A stretch of 64,000 bases of DNA from Prinia subflava (taxonomy: Eukaryota > Chordata > Aves > Passeriformes > Cisticolidae): NCBI RefSeq assembly GCF_021018805.1, contig NC_086283.1, forward strand, positions 57,489,775 to 57,553,774, read 5' to 3'. The position numbers and the translations under genes are program-made. Below are positions 42,013-53,999 of this stretch, piece by piece (position 1 is the stretch's first letter; each line of letters opens with the position of its first letter). Below the pieces are notes generated by a model. It had not been told where the DNA came from, did not search any database, and saw nothing but the letters and a program-made list of their open reading frames with translations.

Positions 42013-45000
42013 GTGAGCGCGCGCGGGCGCCGGGGCGGGGTCGCGCTGGGGGCGGGGCCAGCGCGGGGCCGCGCGCGAGAGGTCGGCGGGGAGCCGGGAG
42101 GGAGCGCGTGCGGCCGGGTGCCGATGGACGGACAGACAGAGGGACATGTCTGCCCGCGGCCGCTGAGGGTGGGGAGCCTCGCCCGCCCCTCCTGGTGTCT
42201 CCCTGGGGACAGCCGAAGCCCTCTGAGCCTCCTGTTCCAGAGCTAGAGCGGGGTGAGACCCCCCCGCCCTTGCTGGAGGGCAGGAGAGTTTTGGCTCCGG
42301 CTAAACCCCGCCTTACAAAGCTTTCCAGAAAAGCTGAAAGTGCCTCTTGCTTGCAGGTTTCCTCTTACACGACCCGATCTTTGCAAGAAGTGGGAAGCTG
42401 CTGTTAAGAGGAAAAACTTCAAGCCGACCAAGTACAGCAGCATTTGCTCAGAACACTTTACCCCCGATTGCTTTAAGAGGGAATGCAATAACAAGCTCCT
42501 AAAAGAGAATGCTGTGCCCACAATATTTTGTTACACTGAACCCGGTGAAAAGGTAAACCCAAAGCACCCATTGGTTGCAGGTGCCAAAAAATGTCGTGTG
42601 TGTCACTGGCTGCAGCGTGGCAGGGCAGCGGGCCCTGGATGCAGAGGATGCTGGCGGGGAGGGATGAAGGCTGGCAGGATGCTGAGCTTGTGTATCTGGG
42701 GTCACCAGGAGGGCTGTGGTGACTGAAACACCTCCAACAGCTGTGCTTGTTTTATGTGAGGCTCTGAGGCTTTGGAGCACAGAGTACTGCACAGGCAGAC
42801 ACTGGCTCTGACCTCCTCGTGTGTCCATTTAATTCAAAAACCATGTTCTGAATTAAATGGAATGGCAGCAAAGTAAGAAGGTATTGCCCTGTAGTTAAAT
42901 TGTTCAGAAGCATTTCCTGCATATTTGGAGTCTGAGAGAGCCTTCATTAATGCTTTCCAATGGCACTTACTCTCTTCCTTCATCAGTGGCTGATGGCCAC
43001 TGCTAGCATTGAAGACATAGTGGATGTTGACTGTGAAACTTAACTAGCCTCTTTGAGAGGGCGCTGCCCTCTGGCTTTATAAAGTTAAAGTGAATGGCAG
43101 AACCTTACCTGCACCTGCTATCTGTCTGTCGTGAGAGCACCTCTGTCTTGCCTTAACCTTGTGTTCAAAAGCCAGACCTGGTCCCTGACTTCTGATGGTA
43201 GACCCTTCTGTGTAAGGTATTCTTCCCTTCTCTGTGCCACTAGAGCAATTTACTGTGAGATGCAAGTCACTTACGACTTCTTACTTAAGACAAGAATGGA
43301 AAAGAATGATTTTTATCTCCTTTAAAGGATGTAAAATATTTGATCTTGTATCACTTTGCCATAGAGAAAGTGGCAAAGGAGGCGATTGTAGATAGAGTAG
43401 GTCTGGGAAGCAAAAGACTTAAATGGGATGAAGTGCACAGAAAAAACTCAGATTTTTCTTTTCCAATTTTTCTCTTTATATACAATATTGGAGTGCTGCA
43501 GAAATAAAAAGGCAACACATTTGAAAAATGAAAAGTGACTAATAATAAGAGAATATAAACAGAATGTTAATGAGGAGACAGACAATTTACAGGGAAACAT
43601 GGCTGTGTTTTTTATTTGATTAGACTTCCTTGCTTATCTGTGCAATACACATTTTTTTCATTGTGTGTAAAATACTTGCAAATTTTTTTGCAGTCTGAAA
43701 GCTGAATGGGTGTATAGGGTAGTCTTCAAAATACTGTTGGTGCAGCAGGAATAGTAGTGTGCCGGTTCCCAGTATCGCTGTCATACCTGGATCTACAAAA
43801 AATACAGAAGAGTGAGTGCCTTTTAATTCTGAAGGATTTAGTTCTATTCTTGTTTGTCTCATGGCACTTTTGAATAAACTGCCACGTATCTTCCAATAAC
43901 AAAGTAAGAACAATAATGGTTGTTTTGGAGTTGAATCCACACTGATTTTGAAATACAGGTTTTTATCTTTCACACTATGTAATGGTATACTTTTTTTTTC
44001 TTTACTTATGTCTTAGGAGAAATACTTATTAACTGGAAGAAGTAATTAGAAGTCACTGATGATGTCACAGAGATACCAAAGATCTGTTCTCTGTAATGTG
44101 TTGTGACAATAATAATTTGTATATAGAGGTAGCATATGCTTTGTAGCTTTAAATAGAAGTCTCTGTGAATTCAGCAGTCCAGCAGTGATTGATTTTTACT
44201 TTTGCTTCTAGCAAGAATGAGTTTCTTTTTGCAGGCTCTACCTTCCCTTTGTAGGTTGGGTTTTTTGGGGGTTTATTTTGGTAGAAAAATTTGATAATGA
44301 CAGCTGATAGGGTCAAGCTCTTTCTGAATTCTTTCAAGAATATTCATATGTGAATTAGATAGACTAACAGCAGCATTTTTTTATAACTGAGAAATAAGAC
44401 TGGTAGTTGGCTGATTTTGTATTTTCATATGATCAGTTATATTTGCATATTAAACTTTCCTTTAATGCAAATCAACACTTTCCTTCAATACCAATCCCCA
44501 AGCTATTTTCAGTTACTGTCTGCCAAGTGTAGTTTGTACGGTGGACAGGTAGACTGCCACGCATCTATCTTGCTTGCATGTTAAGTCAAGGAAATAATTG
44601 ATGTGACCTTCAGATCTTATGGGCTTGATACTTTGGTGGTGAGGACTGTTGGCTGTTCTTTAAATCAGTGTTTTCCTGGTCATTACACTTTTCTTTGTAC
44701 TAAGAGTATTGGCAACAGGTGGGTAGGAGAAAATTTTTTCAGTGCCTCTTTTACTGAAAAAACTTTGTTTTTAGTAGGCAGTATGCAAACTCTTTGGTTT
44801 CAACAGTGCTTTTTCAATCAACATGTGCACAGAAGCATTTCTGAATTATACTGGATTCCTTTGGGAAAGAAAGAATCTGATTCTCTGCTCTGGCCTGTAC
44901 TCAAATGTCTTGGGATCTGTGTTGTCTTGACCTGTACAAGTGGACCTATCAAGAGCAGTGTGACAAAACCCTGCAGTGGAGTTGAGCCAACTGATACTTT

Positions 45001-46974
45001 GCTGCTGCCAAAACAGAGAACTGTGCTTATCCCGTCTGTTCCTCTGCCAGCTATGCAGTCCTGTTTCTTGACATGACCTGGCAGTGTGAGTTTACAGCCC
45101 AGAAAGCCAAACATGTCTTGGCTGCATCCAAAGCAGTGTGGGCAGCAGGGGAGGGAGGGGATTCTGCCCCTCTGCTCTGCTCTGGTGAGACCCCACCTGG
45201 AACCCTGCATCCAGCCCTGGGCTCCCAGCACAGGAAGGGCATGGAGCTGCTGGAGTGAGTCCAGAGAAGTCCAGGGAGATGACTAGAGGGATGGAGCACC
45301 CCTCTTAGAGATACAGGCTGAAAAATGGAGAAGAGAAAGTAGTGTGGAGAGCTCATAGCAACTTTCTAGTATCTAAAGGAGGTCTGCAAGAAGGCTGGAA
45401 AGGGACTTTTTCATAAGGCAGGTAATGAGAGGCCAAGGAGGTATGGCCTTTAACTGCAGGAGGGTAAATTTAGGTTAGATGTTAGGTAAAAATTCTCTAC
45501 TGTGAGAATAGAACAAGAAGCAGGTTGGAACGGGTTGCCCAGAGAAGCTGTAAATGCTCCATCCTCACAAGTGTTTAAGGGTTGAATGGGGCTCTGAGCA
45601 ACCTGGTGTAGTGAAAGGTGTCCCTGCCCATGGCAGAGGGGTGTTGACACTGGATGAACTTTAGGGTCCCTCCCAACCTAAACCATTCGATAAATCTATG
45701 ATTCTCACTTTTTCCACATATCAGGGCAGGTGTATGTCATACCTTTTGTTGCATTGCTTTGACATTTAATAATGGACAGGAAATTTATGCAGTGATAGCA
45801 GGAGATCAAGTAACTTTTTGTCATTTCAGCAATTATGTTTGAGCAAAGAGTAAATACCAAGGATGAGAAAGCTGCCTTGCTGTCGAAGAGTTATTTTGGT
45901 TCATGATGTCTCTTTTAACCAAACCCTTATGCTGCAGCCCAAAACCAGTAACAGAGTCCCTCCCAGCTGTTGAGAAGACTAGTCTTACTGTGTCTATCTC
46001 TCTGCTCTGCCAGCCTGTCAGCCCACTCAGTAGTTGACCTTTATTCTACCTCAGCAGAAGATTGTCCACTTCTGATATGTTTTTGATTAAGTTAGCCAGT
46101 AGGTTCAATTATGTAGTGGTATGATACAGCAGAAAGGAGGAGGGACAAAGGGGAGTGGGATGGCAGCAATGAGTTTCTAGGTCATCTGAACTCTGTTTTA
46201 TGGAACTGCAGTCTGTGTTCTTAGGTAATTATATAGGTTTCAAAAATCTAATCTTCAAAAAACCTATTTAGACATCAAGGCCTTGAGTTTCAAAGAGCTC
46301 CTAAAATGAAGCTGCTTAAAAATATGTCCAGTTGAGAAGCCAGGCAAAGCAGGCCCAGAAATGTTTGCCAGTTTTGAAAATTGTGTATTCAAAATTTATT
46401 TTATTAATTTAAATCCTTGTTGTGTAGGTTATTCTGGGGCTGTAATAAGGGAGTTGTGTTGTAAATAATGTTAAGCATGAAAATGTACATTTTTTCTTGT
46501 TCTTTCTAGTCTGAAGAATTTGCAGAGCAGCCAGAAGATCCACTGCCACCTCCTCCACTGCCGCCACCACCACCACCACCTCCACCACCACCAGCAGCAG
46601 CTCCAGTCCTACCACAATCTCCATCAACTCCTTCTTTTCATTTGTCTCAAATAGATGCCAGATTTGTAGATCCAAGTATTGGATTATTGATGCCCCCTCT
46701 CCAGACCCCCAGTAATCTTGCTGTTTTTTGCGATCATAACTACACTGTAGAGGATACAGTCCATCAGCGAAAAAGAATTCAACAGCTCGAGGAACAAGTG
46801 GAAAAACTGCGGAAGAAGCTCAAGACAGCGCAACAGCGGTGCCGGCGTCAGGAAAGACAAATTGAGAAACTGAGAGAAATTGTTCAGTTTCAGAAAGAAA
46901 AAGACATATTGGCAGGAAAAGGCTATGTGATTCTGCCTAATGACTATTTTGAAGTTGTAGAAGTACCTGCCTAG
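41942..46974 (+). CDS. THAP1: THAP1, THAP-domain zinc-finger transcription factor (complete, three exons)
   Basis: Exons 41942-42012, 42357-42552 and 46510-46974 encode 243 residues. The first two coding segments are 71 and 196 bases, the same as in human THAP1. Residues 1-81 form the C2CH THAP DNA-binding domain ([10 protein letters not shown] with C5 and C10, SSICSEHF with C54 and H57, ending AVPTIF). A proline-rich segment, an HCFC1-binding DHNY motif (about 164-167) and a basic coiled coil ([19 protein letters not shown]) follow, ending EVVEVPA. Known role: nuclear sequence-specific regulator working with HCFC1/OGT and YY1; human mutations cause dystonia DYT6. The protein is 30 residues longer than human (213), mostly from an expanded poly-proline stretch and adjacent insertions at the start of exon 3. 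It is transcribed divergently from the JUN-family gene. Identity is certain. Confidence 0.98.
42357..42552 (+). CDS. THAP1: THAP1 exon 2
   Basis: Acceptor cttgcag ends at 42356 and donor gtaaac begins at 42553. The 196 bases supply the rest of the THAP domain: FPLTRP with Pro26, the conserved Trp36, SSICSEHF and the terminal AVPTIF. Confidence 0.95.
43800..45129. other. THAP1 intron 2, left part
   Basis: Part of the ~4-kb second intron (42553-46509). The open frames here (for example 157 codons at 44603-45076) have no recognisable domain and overlap the CR1 element at the right end. No regulatory element is called. Confidence 0.5.
45130..45705 (+). mobile_element. CR1 LINE 3' fragment
   Basis: This is the 3' end of a chicken-repeat-1 LINE in plus orientation. 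The reverse-transcriptase tail phrases 'gtgagaccccacctgga', 'agcacaggaagggcatggag', 'gagggatggagcacc' and 'ggttgcccagagaagctgt' appear in the right order, followed by 'cctgcccatggcagagg' and the end 'atctatgattct'. CR1 copies are usually 5'-truncated, as here. It is dead, with stops and indels, and sits in THAP1 intron 2. It supports a bird or other sauropsid source. Confidence 0.9.
46510..46974 (+). CDS. THAP1: THAP1 exon 3
   Basis: Acceptor ttctttctag ends at 46509. The 154 codons and TAG (46972-46974) encode an acidic lead-in ([11 protein letters not shown]), a proline tract with eleven consecutive prolines (46561-46593), the DHNY HCFC1-binding motif and the coiled coil. The proline tract is largely pure CCA codons and could vary in length. 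Confidence 0.95.
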   Translation, partial: SEEFAEQPEDPLPPPPLPPPPPPPPPPPAAAPVLPQSPSTPSFHLSQIDARFVDPSIGLLMPPLQTPSNLAVFCDHNYTVEDTVHQRKRIQQLEEQVEKLRKKLKTAQQRCRRQERQIEKLREIVQFQKEKDILAGKGYVILPNDYFEVVEVPA

Positions 46975-49390
46975 CAGTCACGAACATCAGTTTTCACTTT
47001 GGTAGGCCAAGAAATTTAGTCTAAAAAGTAAATTCTTTTAATTCTGTATGTAAAACTTTCCAGAATTCACAAACAGTAATTAAGCAATCTTACAAATAAG
47101 ATCATATTTTTTCTTTATTCTCATTTCAGTTTGGTACACTTTTAATATATTGAAGATGCAAGCATCTCAGAATTAGAATATGCAATTAATTTACAAAATA
47201 TTAATTGCTTCTAGAAGGAAAGGATGCAAGGTTGAAGACAAATAGAAATTTACTTTTTTTACAATGTCTGTCTTATGCGTACAGGGAGGGGCTGGGAACT
47301 GAATCTGGCTGAGAGTGAAGTTTAGGTGGTTGTACACCTAGTGCTTTGCCAAGACTTTTAATGTTGGCTTTGGTAATCCCCACTAAGTAGTTTTCACTGA
47401 TTTTAGAAAGAACAGGATTAGGTCAGCTAACATCTGCAAGTGCTGCAGAAAGATAGATAAGATGCACATTTCAGTCTGGGAAAACTTCCAACTTCAGTTT
47501 GCTATGCATTTGAAGCACTGCAAAAAGTCAAATTCCTGGATCCCTTTGGGTGAGGTATGTAAATGAACCTCTTCTTTTGGAGTAACTGTTCACCACGTGT
47601 GTTGTGAGGGTGATGAGGAGAATTCATTAGCATAGCTAATGAGAGCTGTAGAAGCGACTTTTGTTTTGAGGGCACTTAAAAATAGTCCTAAAGTGCAGAG
47701 CTGAACTGAACATGTATGTTACTGCACTGTTGGCAAGGTCAGTAAGACAGCGTACTGTTTACTGCGACTGCTTGCAAAAGGACACTGATAAGATACAGTC
47801 CCAGTATGCTGTAGGGTCATCTTGCCATAAACACTGTAACTGGTACTCGCATGTTAACCATGTGTAGCTTCAGGAAATGAAGTAAGTTTGTTCTTTATCT
47901 ATGGACTCCGACTTTATGGCTTTGCAGTATGCAGTGGTTTTATTTCTTTCCTTTTTTCACTCCCCAGAGGGCATCTACCAAAGGGCGAACAGGGAACTAG
48001 ACTTTGGAGTTGCTTGGTGCTAGACTGGTTTATAATATCTCAAATGCTGCTGCCTCTTCTTCAGCCTTATTAAGACTTTCTCGTAATAGATTTAGCATGA
48101 CAAAGTAGTGCAGCAGTTTGCACTTACTTTCTAATAATTTATTTAGTCAATGAACTCATTCAAAATGAGAGAAAATGGCTAACCCTAATGTAGGCTTCAC
48201 AGCTGAAATTCCTGGATATATCAGACATGAGGAAAATTGCTTTTCTCAGTCTATGTTGAACTTGTATGCAATGTGGGTTCTAGCTCTGATGTTAAACAAG
48301 CCTTGTTCATGAAGGCATTAAAAGCTTCACTTAGTATCCTGTTAGCATGACATTTTGAAATATTTCAAACCAGTCTTGATACTTCTGACCTCACTCATGC
48401 CATGTGTCTATTTTCCCTACCATTTCATACATTTAAAATGAACAAAAATGCCAATGCTTCCTTTTGTGTACATTTATTATACCTAATTAAAAATTTGAAA
48501 AGCAAATGATGTGTTAGATTTTTAATTACTCTTTCTTCTCTTTTCCCAGGATTTTGCCAAAATCGTCTTGACATTTTACATTTTTATTTTCTACTAGTTT
48601 CCTTGTTTAGATGTTGGGCTCCCAAGCCTTGTTGCTGTTACACTTTGTGTTTAAAATTGGTAAAATTCAGAAGTGACAAGGAAAAGATGTTTAAAAAACT
48701 GTTGCTATGCTGTTGGCATGTGTGCCAGATAGCAGATTGTGTCTGTTTTCTGTGCAGAATACCCTCTCCTTACTCTGCAGGAATTTCAAGTGTGACTTCC
48801 TGAGGCACAGTGGATTGCTGCGACACCACACCCCCTGCCACCCGCCTCTGCACCCCAATGCTTGGTTGTGCACTCCCACTACCACCCTTCTTATGTCCTC
48901 CAGGTCTGGTGCTGGTTGCATCCTTCTGTGGGGCACTTCAGCTGGCTAAAGCAGCAGGTCTGACTGGTAGTGGAGAGGCAGCAGAGGGCCAACAGTAACA
49001 CAGCTGATACAACTTAAAGACGGGGCCAAAAGTGGGGCATGAGGAGAAATAGATCCTCTCCTCTGGGTGCAATGAGCATTGTGTCAGCTTCTTCTGAAAA
49101 TACATGGGTAGATTCCTAATCTGAATGTTCATCACTATTTCCTTCCACCCGGGCTAAGCTTTGCTGTTTCCCCCCATCTTGTGCTCTTGATGCTGTGCTT
49201 GATGGGCCCTTCCTTTGGGTGTTTTAGCTTCATAACCTTTCAGGGAAGCAGTTGAACAAAACTAAGTCTGCAAGTTAAATTTAAGGTATGCTGATAGATG
49301 GTTGGTGTGTGGAGTCTTGTGTCTTTAAGCTGTTTGCATTGGTGAAGTTGATTTAGCAGCTGACGCAAATAAATGTTTATTCTATTGAGA
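46975..49390 (+). terminator. THAP1: THAP1 3' UTR and candidate poly(A) signals
   Basis: AT-rich sequence after the stop. ATTAAA variants lie at 48317-48322 and 48486-48491, and the first canonical AATAAA I find is at 49368-49373. The 3' UTR is therefore probably between 1.3 and 2.4 kb. Open frames in it are short and domainless. Confidence 0.4.
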
Positions 49391-51718
49391 GGGTTGATTA
49401 TTCCTTGTCTGGGCAGTTTCAGAAGTAATATGCTGAAGAGGGAACTGCTGTGCAGTTGTCTTCCTTTCCTCTTACCAGAGAATTTTTCTAAGAGATAACA
49501 CCTATTGTGACAACAGGCTTGAATTTCTCCTGCATTGGCTGGTTTGTTTTTTTTTTTTCCTTTCCAAAAAAACAGTCTTGTTAACTCCTGATGTAGTCAT
49601 GTCTGGGCTAAGTGTGGAGTTTAGTAGACTGATGAGGGCTCTTAGTACCACAGAGCTCTGAAGTGCGGAGAAAAGACTAATACGGAAGCAACTGATTGTC
49701 TTTTAGCAATTGACTTTTTATGTACTGCACACTACTCCTCACTTTTTCACAATCTCTCTTGTTTGGTAGCAGCAGAGAAAGAGAAGATGAAGGCTCTCTG
49801 CTACTGGCTAAGCTAGGAAAAGATTTCTAACTAATAAGCACAATATGTTCCACAAGCATGTGTTAAAATTTCCTCTCATTTTGGTATCTGTTACATCAGC
49901 GCAATCATCTGTTAAAGAGGTCTGCAACAGTTACTGTTTGCACTGGCCACAACTGGAACCTGCGTTAGCACCAATTTCTTAAGCATCTCTGAAAAGATGT
50001 GATTGGGAGTTAAAAAGCAGAGGTTGTAATTGTAGGATGGCATGTGGTTATTCAAGTATACATGAAGTAGCTGACGTTTGTTTAAATGCACTTCACTGAA
50101 GCCTGTTTTATAAACTGAGTAATTCAAGCAAGTTGGAACATTTTTTGCCGATTTTGCTATTTTCTATCATTAAATTATAGAAAGATTAATTTTGGAATTA
50201 TTTCAGATGCTTCAACATACAGGAATTGGAGCCACTTCTAAACAGAAGTTTTGGCTTACTTCTCCCTGTTGCTCCCAATTCCTCTTTTGCTGTGGCAAGG
50301 TATCTGATTTATGTGTAGTGTTTGCTTTTTTATTTCTTACATCTCTGCAAAGTATTAGATTTCCCTGTCTAACTGGGACTTTTCAAACTCAGAGGTATGT
50401 TTTATGGGAAAAAAAAATGAATAGCTAAACTACTTGAATTATTTCTTGTCATGATGAGGGAGTTCTTTGTTACTGTTATGTTTACTCCTGTGTTTCCAGT
50501 TACCATCTTGTTTATGTTGTCACTGGTGTAGTCTTAAAAACTATAGCAGCAAACTAAGGAAATCAAAATGTCCAAGAAATCTTCTGTTTTGCTGACATTT
50601 CATTTTCCTTCAGCTCTGTTAGGATTTAAGGCCTTGGTGTCCTGCCTGAATTGTGAAGGAGTTCTTTTGCAGCTGAAGAAAGTGAAAAGCAAATCCCACT
50701 CTGAATGTAGGAAGAAGGAAAGGAAAATAGTTGCTTGGGTAAAACTAAAACGTCAACAGCTTCTGAATACTTTCCAAAGGACTCCTCCTGTTACTTGCTT
50801 TTCGGGACCCAGGCAGTTCCTTGTTGCCCTTTTGCTTGCTTTCTTTCATGAGATCTGTTTTAGTTTTTGGTCTGTAGCCTCATCTGTTTCCTGACAGCCT
50901 ACACCTTCATCAGGTGGCTTTGGCAGGGTGGAAAGTGATGAGCTATAGTCTAATTTTAACCACCAAAACACAATCTGCTGAAGCACGTTGATGACTGCAA
51001 GTTCAGGTATGTAACTCGTGTTGGTTTAAGTACAGCAGTTTATTTACCATATTCTGCCACAATAATGATTTTTTTATAAATGAGACTGAGAAAAATAGGA
51101 TACATGACTCAAAAATATTACAGCAATTGCTCTTACAGATTTCCTTTGTGCTCGTTCAGTGCTTTCAATGGAAATTTTATCTTCATATATCTTCTGTCTT
51201 TTGAACTGCAGCATTTTGTTGCACGAAATTGCCAAAGAAGTCCTTACTGTATTATGTACGCTGAAAGAGTTTAAAAATGGGCAAAAAAATGTGCTCCAAA
51301 GCTGCTGTTTAATCCACTATGCCTCACTTGAAACAACTGCCAAACAAGTCATCTTAAATATTCCTAAATTGAAGGAAGCATTTAAATCAGTTACTGAGAA
51401 GGAAAGGTTCAAGTACCTCTCTCGAGAATAGTTATATTGTCATAATTAAATTATTAATTAAGTCTGTCTACAGTCTTGCCACTATTAGTTCATTTAGCAT
51501 TGAGTATCAGGCCTTTTGTTGTGCAAAATGAGCCATTGATAATCCTGTAGCTGCCTCCTCCTATTGTAAAGGGCAAATAGATTGTAGAGCCTGAGCTCAC
51601 ACATTCGAGAACTTGTGAAAAGTGATTGTCCTCTGCCTCTTAATTGGTTCCAGTGGTCTTTTAGTTAGGGATGAGTATGGAGAATACTATCAGACACTCA
51701 TTAAAGTGTTTGTAAAGT
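49391..51718. other. Intergenic, no gene recognised
   Basis: Non-coding DNA between THAP1 and a T/G-rich tract. Frames of 108 and 90 codons at 50568 and 51159 show no domain or supporting splice structure. Confidence 0.5.
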
Positions 51719-51817
51719 GTTTGTTTGTTTGGTTTTATTTGTTTTTTTGTTTGTTTGTTGTTGGGATGGTGGTGGTGGTGATTTTTTCTTTGTTGTGGTT
51801 TGTTTTGTTTGTTGACT

Positions 51818-51860
<43 letters not shown>
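51719..51860. repeat. T/G low-complexity tract ending in 40-nt poly-T
   Basis: (TTTG)n-like sequence with a short (GGT)n block, followed by 40 consecutive T at 51821-51860. It is similar in design to the tracts near 26.9 kb and 53.0 kb. Confidence 0.92.
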
Positions 51861-51865
<5 letters not shown>

Positions 51866-52251
51866 CGTGGAGAACTTGACCAAATCAGGCAGGCTACTCA
51901 TTTCCTTTCAGGTTTCACTGGATGTGACCATTAAAGGTGCAGAGTCTGAGACTAGTCATCTGTAGAAGAACCAATGAAAGATGTGTGACTTTCTACTGGG
52001 AGCTCTTCAATTCAATGACCTGAGACAGGTAATCCAGAAAAAGGAAGAGGTCTTGTCTCCAGTAATGGTGTCTTCTTTTGTGTTGGGCTTATTTAGTAGC
52101 CTGCAGCCATAGTCCAGTACTCTCTCACCAAGTTCTCATAGCTATATCCAGGACTCTGATTTAGCAGAATGTTACAGCAATATACTGGAATTGCAGCACA
52201 ATCACAATACAGCAGCTGCAATATCAATGGAATCACAATTCAAATACACTG

Positions 52252-52325
52252 TTGTCCTGGTTTAGGGCAAATTTGGGAAGGACCCCTTTGGAAGTTTCCT
52301 CCAAATTTGCCCTAAACCAAGACAA
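52252..52325. repeat. 74-nt imperfect inverted repeat (hairpin)
   Basis: Arms 52252-52277 and 52300-52325 are complementary over 26 bases with two mismatches, around a 22-base loop. The left arm contains ggtttagggcaaatttgg and the right arm its complement. The size is similar to a pre-microRNA hairpin but also to a tiny folded-back transposon end. No target-site duplication is obvious. Confidence 0.7.
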
Positions 52326-53000
52326 TGCTGTTCAAATTCCCATTACTGGTCTCTAAATGCTTGCTGTCATGGCACTGTGTCCTCACAGTTACTGGGAAGA
52401 AATACACAGGTTACACCCAGCTCAAGCCAGTTACTGTATTCCAGGCTGATTTTATGAGTATATAATTTTATATACTTTATATTGGGCTGAGTCACATACC
52501 CTCCCACACGGCCTGGCTAGATCAGGAAAACATTACTCTTGACTAATTATTTCAGGGCAGATTGTTTATTTGATCTTAGGATTGAATTATGCAGCTGTAT
52601 TTCTACAGCAAAGTTTTCTATCCAGTTCCTCTTGTGCTGAGATAATTTCATCTTTATGACAATTTGTTTTTTTCCTTACATTCTTCCTTCAGCACATCAT
52701 TCTTGCCCATCTCTTCTGGGCATTCCTCCATTGCAGAGGTCAGTCACCCATTCTCATTCTTTTCAGGAATCTCACACATGTCTTTTGCAGAAAAACTTAA
52801 GTTTTTGTCTTCAGAAAGGAAGAAATTTTTAGGGGTAATACTTTTTCTATATTAAGAGGAAGGGATCTTGTTCTTGACTTAAGAAATCCCAAGACCTTCA
52901 CCTGTACTTACAGGTTTGTGGTAATAACCACAGCTGCTTGCTCTAAAAGAAGGACGTCTTGGATGTCTACTTTTACAGCTCAGTCCAAATTTTTTTGTGT
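52326..53000. other. Intergenic, no gene recognised
   Basis: Unremarkable sequence. The largest frames are about 60-90 codons, and those at 52918-53222 read through the next T/G-rich tract. Confidence 0.5.
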
Positions 53001-53104
53001 TTTTTGGTATTGGGTTTTTTTTTTTGTTTTGGTGTTTGTTTGTGGGTTTTTGTTTGTTTGTTTGGTTTGGTTTGTTTTGTGGGTTTTTTTTCTTTGTTTT
53101 GTAT
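53001..53104. repeat. T/G-rich low-complexity tract
   Basis: About 100 bases of almost pure T and G (gttt, ggttt and gtttg units), giving artefactual Phe/Val/Trp/Cys-rich open frames in two registers. Confidence 0.85.
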
Positions 53105-53475
53105 TGATAGGCTCAGACTCTTCATTCATCACTTCAGTGATGCTGATGCTGTCAGGTCCAGAACAGCACTGCCTGCATGTAAAGAAAACTTAAAGGGAGA
53201 GTTATTCCCAAGCTGGTTGTAAACCAGCAAGGTGGAGTCTTACAGCTCTCAGAGGAGGGCGTGTGAATTCAGGCCACGGAAGTAGGCCTTACTGATAAAT
53301 GTTTCCATTTCTAATTATTTTAAACTTGATCATGTAGGCTTGTCTCATAGGTATCCTGAGCTGATACAGTATTATAACAAATGATTTTGTGGTGGTGGTT
53401 TTAATCTGAGGAATTCAAGGAGTTGCTGTCAGAAAAATATTTGTGGTATTATATCAGGGGACTTAAAAATAATTC

Positions 53476-53517
53476 ATTTAACAATAACCTCAAGTCCTGT
53501 TGAGGTTATTGTTAAAT
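53476..53517. repeat. Perfect 18-bp inverted repeat with 6-nt loop
   Basis: atttaacaataacctcaa (53476-53493), loop gtcctg, then its exact complement (53500-53517). The right arm runs into AATAAA (53515-53520). A perfect 18-bp stem in non-coding DNA of this composition is unlikely by chance and could form a cruciform or an RNA hairpin. Confidence 0.9.
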
Positions 53518-53713
53518 AAACTTTATACTTTCGGTTCTTTTCTTAATTTTTTTTTCTTTCTAAGTTCAGGCAGAAAAGTATTTTTACTAGTGTTCTTTTT
53601 TTTGGCATGACAAGGGACTGAAATTGCTCAGAGTTTATTTATGTGTTCAGCATGGTGCGGAACCGGGCAGGTTCTTTAGTACAGATACTACAGCATGGAA
53701 ATCTCTTGGTTGT

Positions 53714-53781
53714 GTATAATAGTATAATAATAATAATCTGTATATTATATATATAATAATATAATAGTGTATAATAATTTA
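53714..53781. repeat. AT-rich (ATA/TAA)n simple repeat
   Basis: Irregular run of ataat, taata and atat units, almost without G or C. Confidence 0.8.
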
Positions 53782-53950
53782 TTCCCCCAAGTGAATGCTC
53801 ACTGAATGTAGCTGTTTCAGCTTAAAGAACTCAGCTTTTTTTGGAAATTAGCTATTTAAAATATAGACATCCACAAACCATAGTTAGAGGATCAGTGCAG
53901 TTATCTTTCTTTGATTCTGTCATCAGCTGACAAACTCAAGATTTCCTCAT

Positions 53951-53996
53951 GGTAAATCTTCACATTTTGGTGAAGATTTGGTAAATCTTCACATTT
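53951..53996. repeat. Direct-inverted-direct triplet repeat
   Basis: aaatcttcac at 53954-53963 and 53983-53992 flanks its exact complement gtgaagattt at 53970-53979. The direct copies extend to ggtaaatcttcacattt. The pattern suggests a template-switch mutation during replication. Confidence 0.8.
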
Positions 53997-53999
53997 AAA

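Noticed and set aside
41109..42407. A 432-codon frame across the THAP1 promoter, exon 1 and intron 1
   Set aside because: It begins with poly-Phe from a poly-T tract, is low complexity, and uses a different register from the conserved THAP1 exons.
46409..46675. A minus-strand frame rich in Val and Glu
   Set aside because: It is the antisense of the THAP1 poly-proline exon.
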